Counted from the first letter of the stretch, positions 38,987 through 50,145 are shown. The stretch: DNA of 64,000 nucleotides from Pseudogulbenkiania subflava DSM 22618 (GCF_900177275.1 NZ_FXAG01000004.1:186001-250000), one strand, 5' to 3'. A program made the numbers and translations. Notes: generated by a model from the sequence alone, not told the origin.

Positions 38987-40017
38987 GGTCCAGGATGGGC
39001 CGGGTCCGGATGGGTCGGACCGTCGGGTTCAGGGGCGGCCCCGGCGTGGCCCACTGGGTGGCCGGCATCGTCATGGGGGGCAAGGTGGCAGGCGCCGGCT
39101 TCCGTCTCGGGCCAGTCGATGGCGACGGTGGCATGGGCGATGCCGAAACGCGCCACCAGCTCCACCTCGACGGCCTGCACCAGGCGGCGCGGATCGGCCT
39201 CGGCGCGCGGCTCGACGTGCAGCGTGGCCAGCACCCGGCCCGAGGTGATAGACCAGACGTGGACGTGGCGCACGTTGGCGAGCTCCGGCACGGTCTGGCG
39301 CAGATGGCTGGCGATGGCATCCGGCTGGGCGTGCTCCGGCGCCCCTTCGAGCAGGATGTGCAGCGAGTGGCGCAGCAGCGACCAGGCGCTGTAGAGGATC
39401 AGCAGTGCGACGAACACCGACAGGAGCGGGTCGATCGGCGTCCAGCCGGTGAAGTAGATGACGACGGCGGCGGCGATGGCGGCGACCGAGCCCAGCAGGT
39501 CCCCCAGCACGTGCAGCACCGCGCCCTTGATGTTGACGTGCTCGCTGTCGCCGCGGCTCAGAATCCAGAACACCAGCAGGTTGACGAACAGTCCGATGGT
39601 TGCGACGCCGAACATCGGGCCCGCCAGCACCGCCCCCGGGTGGCGGAAGCGGTCGATGGCCTCGATGACGATCCAGAGCACGATGACAAACAGGGTGATG
39701 GCGTTGATCAGGGCGGCGATCACCTCGAAGCGCAGGTAGCCGAAGGTGCGCTTGGCGTCGGCGGCGCGCTTGCCGAAGCGGAAGGCACCGTAGGCGAGCG
39801 CCAGCGCAGCGGCGTCAGTCAGCATGTGACCGGCGTCGGCCAGCAGGGCCAGCGAACCGGACAGCAGACCGCCCGCCACCTCGACCACCATGAAAGCGAA
39901 AGTGACCAGGAAGGCGATCAGCACCTTGCGCTGATTGTCGTCCCCGACCGTCGGCACATGGGCGTGATCGTGATGATGGTCATGACCGTGCGGGTGATCG
40001 TGATGGGAATGGGGCAT
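38962..40017 (-). CDS. Cation diffusion facilitator (divalent metal exporter)
   Basis: A 351-residue CDF transporter. A His-rich start (MPHSHHDHPHGHDHHHDHAH, nine His in 20 residues) precedes six membrane segments. Two HxxxD motifs, ADAGHMLTD (His64/Asp68) and LHVLGD in TM5, form the transport site. The cytoplasmic domain is complete to about residue 305, followed by an unusual tail with several His and Pro. The HD-HD site and His-rich arm fit Zn/Co export as in ZitB/DmeF. The ArsR gene overlaps its 3' end. Confidence 0.92.
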   Translation of the reverse strand: MPHSHHDHPHGHDHHHDHAHVPTVGDDNQRKVLIAFLVTFAFMVVEVAGGLLSGSLALLADAGHMLTDAAALALAYGAFRFGKRAADAKRTFGYLRFEVIAALINAITLFVIVLWIVIEAIDRFRHPGAVLAGPMFGVATIGLFVNLLVFWILSRGDSEHVNIKGAVLHVLGDLLGSVAAIAAAVVIYFTGWTPIDPLLSVFVALLILYSAWSLLRHSLHILLEGAPEHAQPDAIASHLRQTVPELANVRHVHVWSITSGRVLATLHVEPRAEADPRRLVQAVEVELVARFGIAHATVAIDWPETEAGACHLAPHDDAGHPVGHAGAAPEPDGPTHPDPAHPGPCQQGRPP

Positions 40018-40045
40018 CGGCCTGCTCCGCGACGAATGGGCACAA

Positions 40046-40073
40046 ATATCAATACCTGTTCATGTATTTTATA
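40046..40073. promoter_or_regulatory. Probable ArsR-type operator of the CDF-arsR operon
   Basis: AATAC (40051-40055) and GTATT (40064-40068) flank CTGTTCAT, and outer ATA/TAT bases also pair. A/T-rich imperfect dyads with TGTTCA-like centres are typical of SmtB/CzrA-type repressors. It begins about 30 bases upstream of the CDF start. Confidence 0.55.
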
Positions 40074-40077
40074 TCGC

Positions 40078-40640
40078 ATCGGGGCACGGCAGCCCAAGCC
40101 TTCCCGGAGCCACCTTGCCGTACTGGGCATCGTGCCAACCGAAAGACCCTGCCTCTCGCCCTGCCCGGGATGTATCCAGGACGAACTCGATGATGCCTCG
40201 TCGCCCCAGGCGTCGCCCGGGGGCGTTGGCGTCTTCGGCCAGCGCGGCCAGGCGGCGGGGGAATCGGTTTTGCTGCGGCGCCCGGTTGGAGAGCCGCCGG
40301 CTTGTCGCTAGAATGCGCGGGGGTATGGCGGCCCACGACTCGGCGCGGATGCCGGCTTCCGGAGCGAGGACCGCCTCGTCGCCATGGCGGCTTGCGCCTC
40401 GACGACCGCAGGCGGGATCGCACCACTCGTCTCGCTCGTGCCGGGACGGCGGCGCTGGCCGCGGCTAGCGCCGCCGTGGGGCGATACCCCCCTCCGGGCT
40501 CGTTGGCCTGGAGAAAACGAAGCCGGGTCTGCCCGCCCGATGCGCCCGCGCTGACGGCCATCCCTGGCACCGGCCCGAAACCCCACCCATAATCCTTCCA
40601 CCCCCCGCTAGAGGTGCCGGCCGAGGCCGGCAAACGCATC
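40078..40640. other. 563-base intergenic region without a supported gene
   Basis: The gap lies between the divergent CDF and permease genes. It is very G+C-rich and contains a frame of about 200 codons on the minus strand, but that frame is Arg/Pro/Gly-rich and starts inside the CDF promoter, so I do not call it. No clear hairpin or dyad apart from the CDF operator was found. Confidence 0.5.
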
Positions 40641-41891
40641 ATGCTCACCACCATCGTCGTCATTTTTCTCATCGTCTACCTTGGGATGATTCTCGGCGGG
40701 CTACCCTTCCTGCAACTGGACCGCACCGGGGTCGCCCTGCTCGGCGCCATCGCACTGATCGGCGTCGGCGCGCTGAGCTTGGAGGAAGCGGTGGCCGCCG
40801 TGCACCTGCCCACGGTGATCCTGCTGTTCTCGTTCATGGTGGTGTCGGCGCAGATGCGTCTCGGCGGCTTCTACGACTGGGTGACGCACAAGCTGGCGGC
40901 GCTGGCGCTGGGTCCGGCCGGACTGCTGGGAGTCCTGATCGTGGTGGTGGCGGCGCTGTCGGCGGTGTTCAGCAACGACATCGTCTGCCTCGCCGTCGCC
41001 CCGGTGCTGATCGACGCCTGCCAGAAGCGCCGCCTCGCCCCGACGCCCTACCTGCTGGCGCTGGCCTGTTCCGCCAACATCGGCTCCGCCGCGACGCTGA
41101 TCGGCAACCCGCAGAACATGCTGATCGGCCAGACCCTGGGGTTGTCATTCGACGGTTACTTCCTTGACGCCATTCTCCCGGTGAGTGTCGGGCTGCTGGC
41201 GTGCTGGGGGCTGATCGCCTGGCAGACCCGGGGGCGCTGGACGGACGGCGCGGCGCTCGTCCCGCCCGCCGCCCTGCACGAGGCGCGCACCGAGGCGATT
41301 GCCTTCGACGCCTGGCAGACCACCAAGGGGCTGGCGGTGGCCGGCGCGCTGCTGGTGGCGTTCCTGGTGGCGCCTTGGCCACGCGAGCACATGGCGCTGA
41401 TCGGCGCCGGCCTGCTGCTGATGAGCCGCAAGCTGCATTCGCGCAAGATGCTGGGGCTGGTGGACTGGGAGTTGCTGATCCTGTTCATGAGCCTGTTCGT
41501 GGTGAACCACGCGCTGCAGCGCACCGGGGTCACAGCGCACGCCATCGCCCTCCTCGCCGCCGCCGGCGTGCACCTGGATCAGCTGGGCTCGCTGTTCGGG
41601 GTCACCTTTGTGCTCTCCAACATCGTGTCCAACGTCCCCGCCGTGATGCTCTTGCTGCCGCTGGCCCATCATCCGATGGCCGGCACGCTGCTCGCCCTGG
41701 TCAGCACGCTGGCCGGCAACCTGCTGATCGTCGGCAGTATCGCGAACATCATCGTGGTGGACGCCGCGGCGCGACGCCACATCGACATCGACTGGCGCGG
41801 CTACGCGCGCGTCGGGGTGCCGGTCACCGTGGTCACCCTGGCCATTGCCGGCATCTACCTGGCGCTGCGCCTGCACCTGGCCACGGGCTAG
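40641..41891 (+). CDS. SLC13/ArsB-NhaD superfamily anion permease
   Basis: A 416-residue transporter with about 11 hydrophobic segments. The paired ion-transporter signatures are visible: FSNDIVCLAVAPVL with LACSANIGSAATLIGNPQNMLIG in the N-half, and SNIVSNVPAVMLLLPL with GNLLIVGSIANIIVVD in the C-half. This is the CitMHS/YbiR-like layout. The substrate could be arsenite, a carboxylate or another anion. No arsC or ars regulator adjoins it. I chose ATG 40641 over a GTG 27 bases earlier. Confidence 0.85.
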   Translation: MLTTIVVIFLIVYLGMILGGLPFLQLDRTGVALLGAIALIGVGALSLEEAVAAVHLPTVILLFSFMVVSAQMRLGGFYDWVTHKLAALALGPAGLLGVLIVVVAALSAVFSNDIVCLAVAPVLIDACQKRRLAPTPYLLALACSANIGSAATLIGNPQNMLIGQTLGLSFDGYFLDAILPVSVGLLACWGLIAWQTRGRWTDGAALVPPAALHEARTEAIAFDAWQTTKGLAVAGALLVAFLVAPWPREHMALIGAGLLLMSRKLHSRKMLGLVDWELLILFMSLFVVNHALQRTGVTAHAIALLAAAGVHLDQLGSLFGVTFVLSNIVSNVPAVMLLLPLAHHPMAGTLLALVSTLAGNLLIVGSIANIIVVDAAARRHIDIDWRGYARVGVPVTVVTLAIAGIYLALRLHLATG

Positions 41892-42023
41892 GGCGAGCCG
41901 CCATGCCGGACGGCGGGGGCAGGCATCGAATAAGGCACGTGGTAAACTGCTAGGATTGAGAGCGCGACGACACCCTGCATGGCGCGCCACGCAATGGCAC
42001 GATTCTTCCCAGAACGGAACATC

Positions 42024-42581
42024 ATGAAATCTCTGCTGACCTGTCTGGCCCTCGCGGCCCTGCCCTTCACCACGCTGGCAGCGCCGGTGGTGGAACTGAT
42101 CACCAACAAGGGCAACATCGAAATCACGCTGGATTCGGCCAAGGCGCCGAAGACGGTCGACAACTTCGTGGCCTACGTCAAGGCCGGCCACTACAACGGC
42201 ACGGTGTTCCATCGCATCATTGACGGCTTCATGATCCAGGGCGGCGGCTTCGACGCCAAGCTGCAGCAGAAGCCGACGCGCGCGCCGATCGCCAACGAGG
42301 CCAACAACGGCCTGAAGAACGACATCGGCACCATCGCCATGGCACGCACCAACGATCCGAACTCGGCCACCGCGCAGTTCTTCATCAACGTGGCCAACAA
42401 CGACTTCCTGAATTACCAATCGTCCACGCCGCAAGGCTGGGGCTACGCCGTGTTCGGCAAAGTGAGCAAGGGCATGGATGTGGTCAACCGCATCGCCAAG
42501 ACCCGCACCGGCTACATGAACGGCATGGGCGACGTGCCGTTCGAGCCGATCGTCATCCAGAAAGCCATCCTGAAACCCTGA
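42024..42581 (+). CDS. ppiA: Periplasmic peptidyl-prolyl isomerase A (cyclophilin)
   Basis: A 185-residue cyclophilin with a Sec signal peptide (1-about 19, cut after TTLA). The catalytic Arg/Phe block is [16 protein letters not shown] (about 70-85), followed by [10 protein letters not shown] and GYAVFGKV. It catalyses proline isomerisation in exported proteins. ppiB follows after 14 bases, and the two proteins are close relatives, so they look like an old tandem duplication with one copy exported. Confidence 0.95.
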   Translation: MKSLLTCLALAALPFTTLAAPVVELITNKGNIEITLDSAKAPKTVDNFVAYVKAGHYNGTVFHRIIDGFMIQGGGFDAKLQQKPTRAPIANEANNGLKNDIGTIAMARTNDPNSATAQFFINVANNDFLNYQSSTPQGWGYAVFGKVSKGMDVVNRIAKTRTGYMNGMGDVPFEPIVIQKAILKP

Positions 42582-42595
42582 TTAGGACAAGACTA

Positions 42596-43087
42596 ATGAT
42601 CAAACTGACCACCACCTTCGGCGACATCGTGCTGGAACTGGACGCCGAGAAGGCGCCGATCACCGCCGCCAACTTCGAGCAGTACGTCAAGGACGGCCAC
42701 TACGACGGCACCATCTTCCACCGCGTGATCAACGGCTTCATGATCCAGGGCGGCGGCTTCGACGCCGACTTCAAGCAGAAGCCGACGCGCGACACCATCA
42801 AGAACGAGGCCAACAACGGTCTGTCCAACAAGACCTACACCGTGGCCATGGCGCGCACGCCGGACCCGCACTCGGCGTCGGCGCAGTTCTTCATCAACGT
42901 GTCCGACAACGATTTCCTCGACTTCAAGTCGGAAAGCGCGCAGGGCTGGGGCTATGCCGTGTTCGGCAAGGTGGTCGAGGGCACCGACGTGGTCGACCGT
43001 ATCAAGGGCGTGAAGACCGGCCGCCACGGCGGGCACCAGGACGTGCCGGTGGACGCCGTGCTGATCACCAAAGCCGAAATCATCTGA
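42596..43087 (+). CDS. ppiB: Cytoplasmic peptidyl-prolyl isomerase B (cyclophilin)
   Basis: A 163-residue cyclophilin without signal peptide. Catalytic segments [16 protein letters not shown] (about 41-56), [10 protein letters not shown] and GYAVFGKV are intact. It starts 14 bases after ppiA and has AGGACAAGACTA as its ribosome-binding region. Length is that of PpiB. Confidence 0.96.
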   Translation: MIKLTTTFGDIVLELDAEKAPITAANFEQYVKDGHYDGTIFHRVINGFMIQGGGFDADFKQKPTRDTIKNEANNGLSNKTYTVAMARTPDPHSASAQFFINVSDNDFLDFKSESAQGWGYAVFGKVVEGTDVVDRIKGVKTGRHGGHQDVPVDAVLITKAEII

Positions 43088-43103
43088 GTCTGAGCCGCTG
43101 GTA

Positions 43104-43236
43104 AAACCCTCTTGGCGTTGTTGCGCTCGCGTGCGAATCTCTGATTCGCTCAGCAAACATTTGCCGTACTACTTGCATGTAGCTTCGCTGAAACTTCGGC
43201 TACGTCTCGTTTTCTGCAGCCGTGCGCCTAGCCAAG
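43104..43236 (+). repeat. Degenerate intergenic repeat, copy 1
   Basis: Starts AAAACCCTCTTGGCGTTGTT and ends near CGCCTAGCCAAG. About two-thirds of the first 115 bases align without large gaps to 44042-44160, with shared blocks CTTGGCGT, CGCTCGCG, GCGAATCTC, CAGCAA, GCATG and ACGTC. It fills the gap after ppiB and contains no supported ORF. Its ends CTTGGCG and CGCCTAGCCAAG are roughly inverted. Confidence 0.6.
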
Positions 43237-43275
43237 ACCGCTATGCTGGGTTTTGTTAGCGACTCTTTAATGTCC

Positions 43276-43296
43276 GGCCGCCTCAGCGGCCTTTTT
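43276..43296 (+). terminator. Intrinsic terminator six bases ahead of lpxH
   Basis: GGCCGC-CTCA-GCGGCC followed by TTTTT. It should end the ppiAB transcript, yet it finishes only five bases before the lpxH start codon and occupies the space of a ribosome-binding site. Confidence 0.8.
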
Positions 43297-43301
43297 CGCT
43301 T

Positions 43302-44039
43302 ATGGCCATCCATTTCATTTCCGACCTGCACCTGAGCGAGGATGTCCCCGCGCTCAATCGCCTGTTCGCCACCACGCTGGCGGACTGGCGCGGCAAGATC
43401 GACGCGCTCTACATCCTCGGCGACCTGTTCGAGGTGTGGGTGGGCGACGACGACCGCTCGCCGTTCATCGACGAGGCGCTGGCGGTGCTGCGCGACTTTG
43501 CCGCCGTCACACCGCTCTACGTACTGCGCGGTAACCGCGACTTCCTGCTGGGCGAGGAGTTTGCCCGCGCCAGCGGCGCCACGCTGCTCGAGGAGCCAGC
43601 GCTGATCGAGGCCTACGGCCGCCCTTACCTGCTGGTGCACGGCGACGCCGAGTGCAGCGACGACACGCCCTACCAGCAGTTCCGCGCCATGGTGCGCAAC
43701 CCGCAATGGCAGCAGGCGATGCTGGCGCGGCCGCTGGCCGAGCGCCACGCCATCGCGCGCCAGGCGCGCGGCATGAGCGAGGCGGGCAAGGCCAGCACCG
43801 GCCTGTCGGCGATTTCCGACGTCACCGACAGCGCCATCGAGGCCTTGCTGGCGGCACACGGCTGGCCGACGCTGATCCACGGCCACACCCACCGTCCGGC
43901 CACGCACCGTCACGGCGACGGCACGCATCAGGCCGAGCGCTGGGTGATCGCCGACTGGCACGGCGCGCGCGGCGGCTACCTGCGGCTCGACGAGAGCGGC
44001 CTGTCGGCGCACCCGCTGGGAGCCGGCGAGAGCTGCTGA
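43302..44039 (+). CDS. lpxH: UDP-2,3-diacylglucosamine diphosphatase
   Basis: A 245-residue calcineurin-like phosphoesterase that makes lipid X in lipid A synthesis. Metal-binding motifs are in order: SDLHL (Asp8, His10), GDLFEVW (Asp41), GNRDF (Asn79, Arg80), the later His in LLVHGDAE, and HGHTHRP near 195. Length matches LpxH. No Shine-Dalgarno is visible because a terminator hairpin lies directly upstream, but the start is fixed by the conserved MAIHFISDLHL beginning. Confidence 0.94.
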   Translation: MAIHFISDLHLSEDVPALNRLFATTLADWRGKIDALYILGDLFEVWVGDDDRSPFIDEALAVLRDFAAVTPLYVLRGNRDFLLGEEFARASGATLLEEPALIEAYGRPYLLVHGDAECSDDTPYQQFRAMVRNPQWQQAMLARPLAERHAIARQARGMSEAGKASTGLSAISDVTDSAIEALLAAHGWPTLIHGHTHRPATHRHGDGTHQAERWVIADWHGARGGYLRLDESGLSAHPLGAGESC

Positions 44040-44041
44040 GC

Positions 44042-44160
44042 AAACCCACTTGGCGTCGTTACGCTCGCGGGCGAATCTCGACAGAGGCTCGCCCAGCAAG
44101 CACGTGCCACACTGCTAGCATGCCGCGGCGCAGAAACGTCGGCGTCACCCGCATTTTCCG
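44042..44160 (+). repeat. Degenerate intergenic repeat, copy 2
   Basis: Related to 43104-43219, with the same block order. It begins within three bases of the lpxH stop codon, as copy 1 begins just after ppiB. No ORF is supported. Confidence 0.6.
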
Positions 44161-44269
44161 CGGCCACACACCGCGGCACCGGGGGTTGCCGGCGGAGCCA
44201 AGCCGGCGACGCGTCCCGGATCAAGGGGCCGCTCGCGACGATGTCCTCCATCTGCTCCGCCTCACTTCG

Positions 44270-44316
44270 AAAGGTTGGCCGAAGCCCGTCTCAAACGCGG
44301 CTTCGGCCAACCTTTT
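44270..44316 (+). terminator. Terminator made of two inverted CTTCGGCCAAC words
   Basis: AAAGGTTGGCCGAAGCC (44270-44286) pairs perfectly with GGCTTCGGCCAACCTTT (44299-44315) around a 12-base loop, and the right arm runs into TTTTT. The arms contain the word GTTGGCCGAAG (44274-44284) and its complement CTTCGGCCAAC (44301-44311). It is the only strong terminator after lpxH. The rest of 44161-44493 holds only the promoter space of the next gene. Confidence 0.88.
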
Positions 44317-44493
44317 TGCTGTTTTTCATGCCATTCGAGGGTAAACCCGCAAGGGCAAGCCCCAAATGACGACGCGTTCCGTCCTGATTAGAGTTCGAGC
44401 ACAGTCCAGTCTTTCTGGATAACAACGCTCAAAAGGGCCAACACCGGCGGCGACCGGTGCCGCCCTCAACCAAAACAATCAGGAGAGAACATC

Positions 44494-46164
<1,671 letters not shown>

Positions 46165-46187
46165 TCGCCGCTCCGGCGACAAGATCA

Positions 46188-46212
46188 AAGGCTCCCCGCG
46201 GGGAGCCTTTTT
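46188..46212 (+). terminator. Intrinsic terminator of the lactate permease gene
   Basis: AAAGGCTCCCC-GC-GGGGAGCCTTT followed by more T, 23 bases past the stop. Confidence 0.9.
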
Positions 46213-46359
46213 TGCGTTTGCGGCGCACGGCTCATGCCGTGCCGGATGCTGCCTCGCCGCTTCAGCCCCTCACGGGCCCCCTCGATTCCCCTGATCAGAA
46301 ACACGACAAAGTAATAAACTGGCGGTATCCACCTTGGCCGATCGAGAGAAGGAACCACC

Positions 46360-47334
46360 ATGAGGATGCTTGGGCAGGGCGGGCCACGCTTGGCGGCGAC
46401 GGCCCTCGCCCTGCTGCTGACCGCCTGCAGCCAGGACACCGACCACGCCTACCAGGGCTATATCGAGGGCGACTACCTCTACCTCGCCGCCCCCGCCGCC
46501 GGCTACCTGCAGACGCTCGATACCGCGCGCGGCAGCCGGGTGCAGCCCGGCACCGCGCTGTTCGCCATCGCCCCCGACCCGGAACAACAAGGGCTGCAGG
46601 AGGCCGAGGCGCGCGTGCAGTCGGCCGAACAGAAACTGCAGAACCTGCAAGAACCGCGCCGCCCGCCGGAAATCGCCGCGATCGAGGCCCAGCTGCAATC
46701 GGCCGAAGCCGCCCTGCGCCTGGCTGCCACCCAACTGCGCCAGCAACAGGCGCTGGCGCGCCGGGGCTTCATCTCGCAGGCCAGGCTCGACGAGGCCACC
46801 GCCGCCCACGACCAGGCCGTGGCCCAGGCCGACGCGCTGCGCCAGCAGCTGAAAAGCACGCAGATCGCCCTCGGCCGGCCGCCCGAAGTACGCGGCGCCC
46901 GCGCCGAGCTCGAGGCCGCGCGCGCACAGCAGGAGCAGAAGCGCTGGCAAGTTGAGAAGAAGGCGGTGCGCGCCCCGGCCGCGGGCGAGATCGTCGAGAC
47001 CTACTACCGCCCCGGCGAATGGGTGCCGGCGGGCCAGCCGGTGGCGAGCCTGTTGCCGGACAACCGCCGCCGCCTGCGCTTCTTCGTACCGGAAAGCGTG
47101 GTCGGCACACTGCGCCCGGGCCAGGCGGTGGAAGCACACTGCGACGGCTGCCCGGCGCCGATCCGCGCCACCGTGGCGTTCATCGCCGCACAGGCCGAGT
47201 ACACCCCGCCGGTGATCTACAGCCGCGGCAGCCGCGAGAAACTGGTATTCCGCGTCGAGGCCTACCCGGCGCCGCAGCAGGCCGCCGCGCTGCGTCCGGG
47301 GCTGCCGGTGGACGTGAGTCTGGTCGGGAGGTGA
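46360..47334 (+). CDS. HlyD/YhiI-type membrane-fusion lipoprotein of an ABC exporter
   Basis: A 324-residue periplasmic adaptor. The lipobox LLTAC (Cys23) marks it as a lipoprotein. The two biotinyl-lipoyl half-motifs surround a coiled-coil hairpin (about 75-190, rich in Ala, Gln and Glu), and VRAPAAGEIVETYYRPGEWVPAGQPV closes the lipoyl domain. A short beta-barrel ends the protein. It is first in a three-gene operon with an ATPase and an ABC-2 permease, the layout of yhiI-rbbA/yhhJ and ybhGFSR exporters. An outer-membrane channel is not encoded here. Confidence 0.9.
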   Translation: MRMLGQGGPRLAATALALLLTACSQDTDHAYQGYIEGDYLYLAAPAAGYLQTLDTARGSRVQPGTALFAIAPDPEQQGLQEAEARVQSAEQKLQNLQEPRRPPEIAAIEAQLQSAEAALRLAATQLRQQQALARRGFISQARLDEATAAHDQAVAQADALRQQLKSTQIALGRPPEVRGARAELEAARAQQEQKRWQVEKKAVRAPAAGEIVETYYRPGEWVPAGQPVASLLPDNRRRLRFFVPESVVGTLRPGQAVEAHCDGCPAPIRATVAFIAAQAEYTPPVIYSRGSREKLVFRVEAYPAPQQAAALRPGLPVDVSLVGR

Positions 47335-47335
47335 C

Positions 47336-48265
47336 ATGGAACTCGCCATCGATGTCCACGGCCTCAACAAGCATTTCGGCGACAAGCACGTGGTGCGCGA
47401 CCTGTCGCTGCAGGTGCGCGAGGGCGAGATCTACGGCTTTCTCGGCCCCAACGGCAGCGGCAAGACCACCTCGATCCGCATGCTGTGCGGCCTCTTGACG
47501 CCGGACAGCGGCAGCGGGCGCTGCCTGGGCTACGACGTACTGACGCAAAGCGCCGAGATCAAGCGCCAGGTCGGCTACATGACGCAGAAATTCTCGCTGT
47601 GGGACGACCTGACCATCGCCGAGAACCTCGACTTCGTGGCGCGCATGTTCGGCATGCGCGGGAGGCGCGAAGCGGTGGACCGAGCGCTCGACGATCTCGG
47701 CCTGGCCGGGCGCCGCAACCAGCTCGCCGGCACCCTGTCCGGTGGCTGGAAACAACGCCTGGCGCTGGCCGCCTGCCTGCTGCACCAGCCGCGGCTGCTG
47801 CTGCTCGACGAGCCCACCGCCGGCGTCGACCCCAAGGCGCGGCGCGACTTCTGGGAGGAAATCCATCGCCTGTCGGCGAGCGGCATCACCATCCTGGTGT
47901 CGACCCACTACATGGACGAGGCCGAGCGCTGCCATCGCCTCGCCTACCTCTCCTACGGCAATCTGCTCGCCGCCGGCACCGCCAGCGAAGTCATCGCCGC
48001 GCAGCAGCTGGCCACCTGGGAGCTCAGCGGCCCCGACGTCACCGGCCTGGGCGAAGCGCTGCGGCAGCTGTCGGGGGTGGAACAGGTGGCGAGCTTCGGG
48101 GCGCGCCTGCACGTCAGCGGTGCCGACGCGGCCCTGCTGGAGCCGACGCTGGAGCGCTTCTGCCGCGAGCACGGGCTGCGTCTGGCACAGGTCGACTCGA
48201 CGCTGGAAGACGTCTTCATCCAGCTCATGCGCCACCGCCCCGACCCGCTGGAGGCCGCGTCATGA
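47336..48265 (+). CDS. ABC exporter ATP-binding protein
   Basis: A 309-residue ATPase. Walker A is GPNGSGKT (37-44), the Q-loop lies in [12 protein letters not shown], the signature is LSGGW (the usual LSGGx), Walker B is [12 protein letters not shown], and the H-loop is STHYMDEA. The C-terminal part of about 80 residues (from about 225) is typical of drug/antibiotic exporter ATPases. It begins two bases after the HlyD gene stops, and its stop overlaps the permease start (ATGA), so the three proteins are co-translated. Confidence 0.94.
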   Translation: MELAIDVHGLNKHFGDKHVVRDLSLQVREGEIYGFLGPNGSGKTTSIRMLCGLLTPDSGSGRCLGYDVLTQSAEIKRQVGYMTQKFSLWDDLTIAENLDFVARMFGMRGRREAVDRALDDLGLAGRRNQLAGTLSGGWKQRLALAACLLHQPRLLLLDEPTAGVDPKARRDFWEEIHRLSASGITILVSTHYMDEAERCHRLAYLSYGNLLAAGTASEVIAAQQLATWELSGPDVTGLGEALRQLSGVEQVASFGARLHVSGADAALLEPTLERFCREHGLRLAQVDSTLEDVFIQLMRHRPDPLEAAS

Positions 48266-49401
48266 GACGCTTGACCCTGTCCCTCCCCTCTCTGCAGCGC
48301 TGGCTCGGCATCGTCGTCAAGGAATTCATCCAGCTCAAGCGCGACCGGCTCACTTTCGGCATGATCATCGGCATCCCGATCATCCAGCTCTTGCTGTTCG
48401 GTTTCGCCATCAACTCCGACCCCAAGCACCTCCCCACCGCGGTGGTGATGGCCGAAGCGAGCCCGTTCGCGCGCGCCTACCTCGCCGCGATGCGGAACAG
48501 CGATTATTTCGATCTGGTGGGCAGCGTCGAGAGCGAGGCCGAGGCCGCGCGCCTGCTCGATCGTGGCGACGTGCAGTTCGTGGTCACCTTCCCGCCCGGC
48601 TTCCAGCGTGCGCTGGTGCGCGGCGAGCAGCCGAGCCTGCTGGTCGAGGCCGACGCCACCGATCCGGTGGCGGCAGGCAGCGCCATTTCCGTGCTCAACC
48701 ATCTCGGCAACGAGGTGTTCACCCCGGACCTGCCCGGCTTTCACCCGCCGGGAAAACAGCTGATCGAGCTGCGCCTCCACAAGCGCTACAACCCGGAAGG
48801 GATCACCGCGTACAACATCGTGCCGGGACTGATGGGCGTGATCCTGACCATGACCATGGTGCTGATGACCGGGCTCGCCATGACGCGCGAGCGCGAGCGC
48901 GGCACCTTCGAGAACCTGCTCGCCACCCCGGCCACGCCGCTCGAGGTGATGACCGGCAAGATCGTGCCCTACATCCTGATCGGGCTGATCCAGGTGTCGC
49001 TGGTACTGCTGGCGGCGCGCTGGGTGTTCGACGTACCGATGCTGGGCAGCCTCGTGCTGCTGTACGCTGTGGTGCTGCTGTTCATCTGCGCCAACCTGAC
49101 GCTTGGCATCACCTTCAGCTCGATCGCGCGCAACCAGTTGCAGGCGATGCAGATGACCTTCTTTTTCTTCCTGCCCTCGATCCTGCTGTCGGGCTTCATG
49201 TTCCCGTTCCGCGGCATGCCGGAGTGGGCCCAGGCCATCGGCAACTGCCTGCCGCTGACCCACTTCCTGGTGCTGGTGCGCGGTATCCTGCTCAAGGGCA
49301 ACGACGTGAGCCTGCTGTGGCCGCAGGTGTGGCCGATCCTGGCATTCATGGCGGTGGTGCTGGGGGTGGGGCTGAAAACCTTCCGCCGCACGCTGGACTA
49401 G
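48262..49401 (+). CDS. ABC-2 type exporter permease (YhhJ/YbhS-like)
   Basis: A 379-residue membrane protein. One N-terminal segment (about 30-50, [19 protein letters not shown]) is followed by a periplasmic domain of about 130 residues and then five C-terminal segments with the ABC-2 signature [60 protein letters not shown] is characteristic of the family. The start ATG 48262 overlaps the ATPase stop. Substrate is unknown. The fossil integron begins immediately after its stop. Confidence 0.93.
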   Translation: MRRLTLSLPSLQRWLGIVVKEFIQLKRDRLTFGMIIGIPIIQLLLFGFAINSDPKHLPTAVVMAEASPFARAYLAAMRNSDYFDLVGSVESEAEAARLLDRGDVQFVVTFPPGFQRALVRGEQPSLLVEADATDPVAAGSAISVLNHLGNEVFTPDLPGFHPPGKQLIELRLHKRYNPEGITAYNIVPGLMGVILTMTMVLMTGLAMTRERERGTFENLLATPATPLEVMTGKIVPYILIGLIQVSLVLLAARWVFDVPMLGSLVLLYAVVLLFICANLTLGITFSSIARNQLQAMQMTFFFFLPSILLSGFMFPFRGMPEWAQAIGNCLPLTHFLVLVRGILLKGNDVSLLWPQVWPILAFMAVVLGVGLKTFRRTLD

Positions 49402-49437
49402 GAGCCGCCAATGAAACACTGAAGCGTGATAGTCCTA

Positions 49438-50145
49438 CTAAAACCTCGGATTAATGCTCAACGACAGCATAGCCGACAGCTGGCACAACAGCCTTCCTGA
49501 GCTTTGCTGCAACTCATTGAAAGCATCCTGTACGATTTGCATATCGCGCTGACTGGTGGGCTCATGGCCAATAATGCCTGCAGCCAGCAGGCGAGCAATC
49601 ACATCACTGGTCAATAAAAAAGTGTCCTTCCCGGCCAAACGTAAAAATCCGGCAGCCGAGCGCCCACCCAGGCGAGAGCCACGTTTGGCCAGCAAACGCC
49701 ATAAGCCAATGATGTTGGTACTCGGCCAATTAGCAATGAACTCACCAAAGCTGCTGCCATGCTCCTGGCGAATATCCAGGATAAACTGGGCATTTTTGGG
49801 AATAGTTTTTAGCTTGGTGCGATCACGGATAATCCGGTCATTTTTCATATGACTTTCTATATGTTCCGGGCTGAGCAACACCATTTGCTCGGGTGCAAAG
49901 CCCGAGAAGGCTTTTTCAAACGCAGGCCATTTGGCATCGACCACCGAGTGTTGTATTCCAGCCTGAAATATCCGCTGGCTCATGGCAGAAAGATAGCGAT
50001 CATCGCCCTTATGCTTTAGCTCTTCAGGCGTGAGCGCTTTAGGCAGAAAAGCCTCCATGGCCTCGTCAGATTCAAACCGCTTGCGTACTGTGTCGTACAG
50101 CCAGCGATAGTTAAAGACCATGCTTATTTCGTTCTGTTTCAGCAT
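49438..50145 (-). CDS. tag: DNA-3-methyladenine glycosylase I-like protein, in integron cassette region
   Basis: A 235-residue protein. From about residue 55 ([26 protein letters not shown]) it follows the Tag family, with [22 protein letters not shown], the WP...[15 protein letters not shown] block, [15 protein letters not shown] (helix-hairpin-helix-like) and [18 protein letters not shown] at the end. Such enzymes remove alkylated adenine from DNA. It is A+T-richer than the core genes and lies in the integron remnant. ATG 50145 or 50121 may be the start. It begins one base before the stop of the SUKH fragment ends. Confidence 0.82.
   Translation of the reverse strand: MLKQNEISMVFNYRWLYDTVRKRFESDEAMEAFLPKALTPEELKHKGDDRYLSAMSQRIFQAGIQHSVVDAKWPAFEKAFSGFAPEQMVLLSPEHIESHMKNDRIIRDRTKLKTIPKNAQFILDIRQEHGSSFGEFIANWPSTNIIGLWRLLAKRGSRLGGRSAAGFLRLAGKDTFLLTSDVIARLLAAGIIGHEPTSQRDMQIVQDAFNELQQSSGRLLCQLSAMLSLSINPRF

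Noticed and set aside
40049-40672. 207-codon minus-strand frame in the CDF-permease gap
   Set aside because: It starts in the CDF operator region, is Arg/Pro/Gly-rich and shows no motif or ribosome site.
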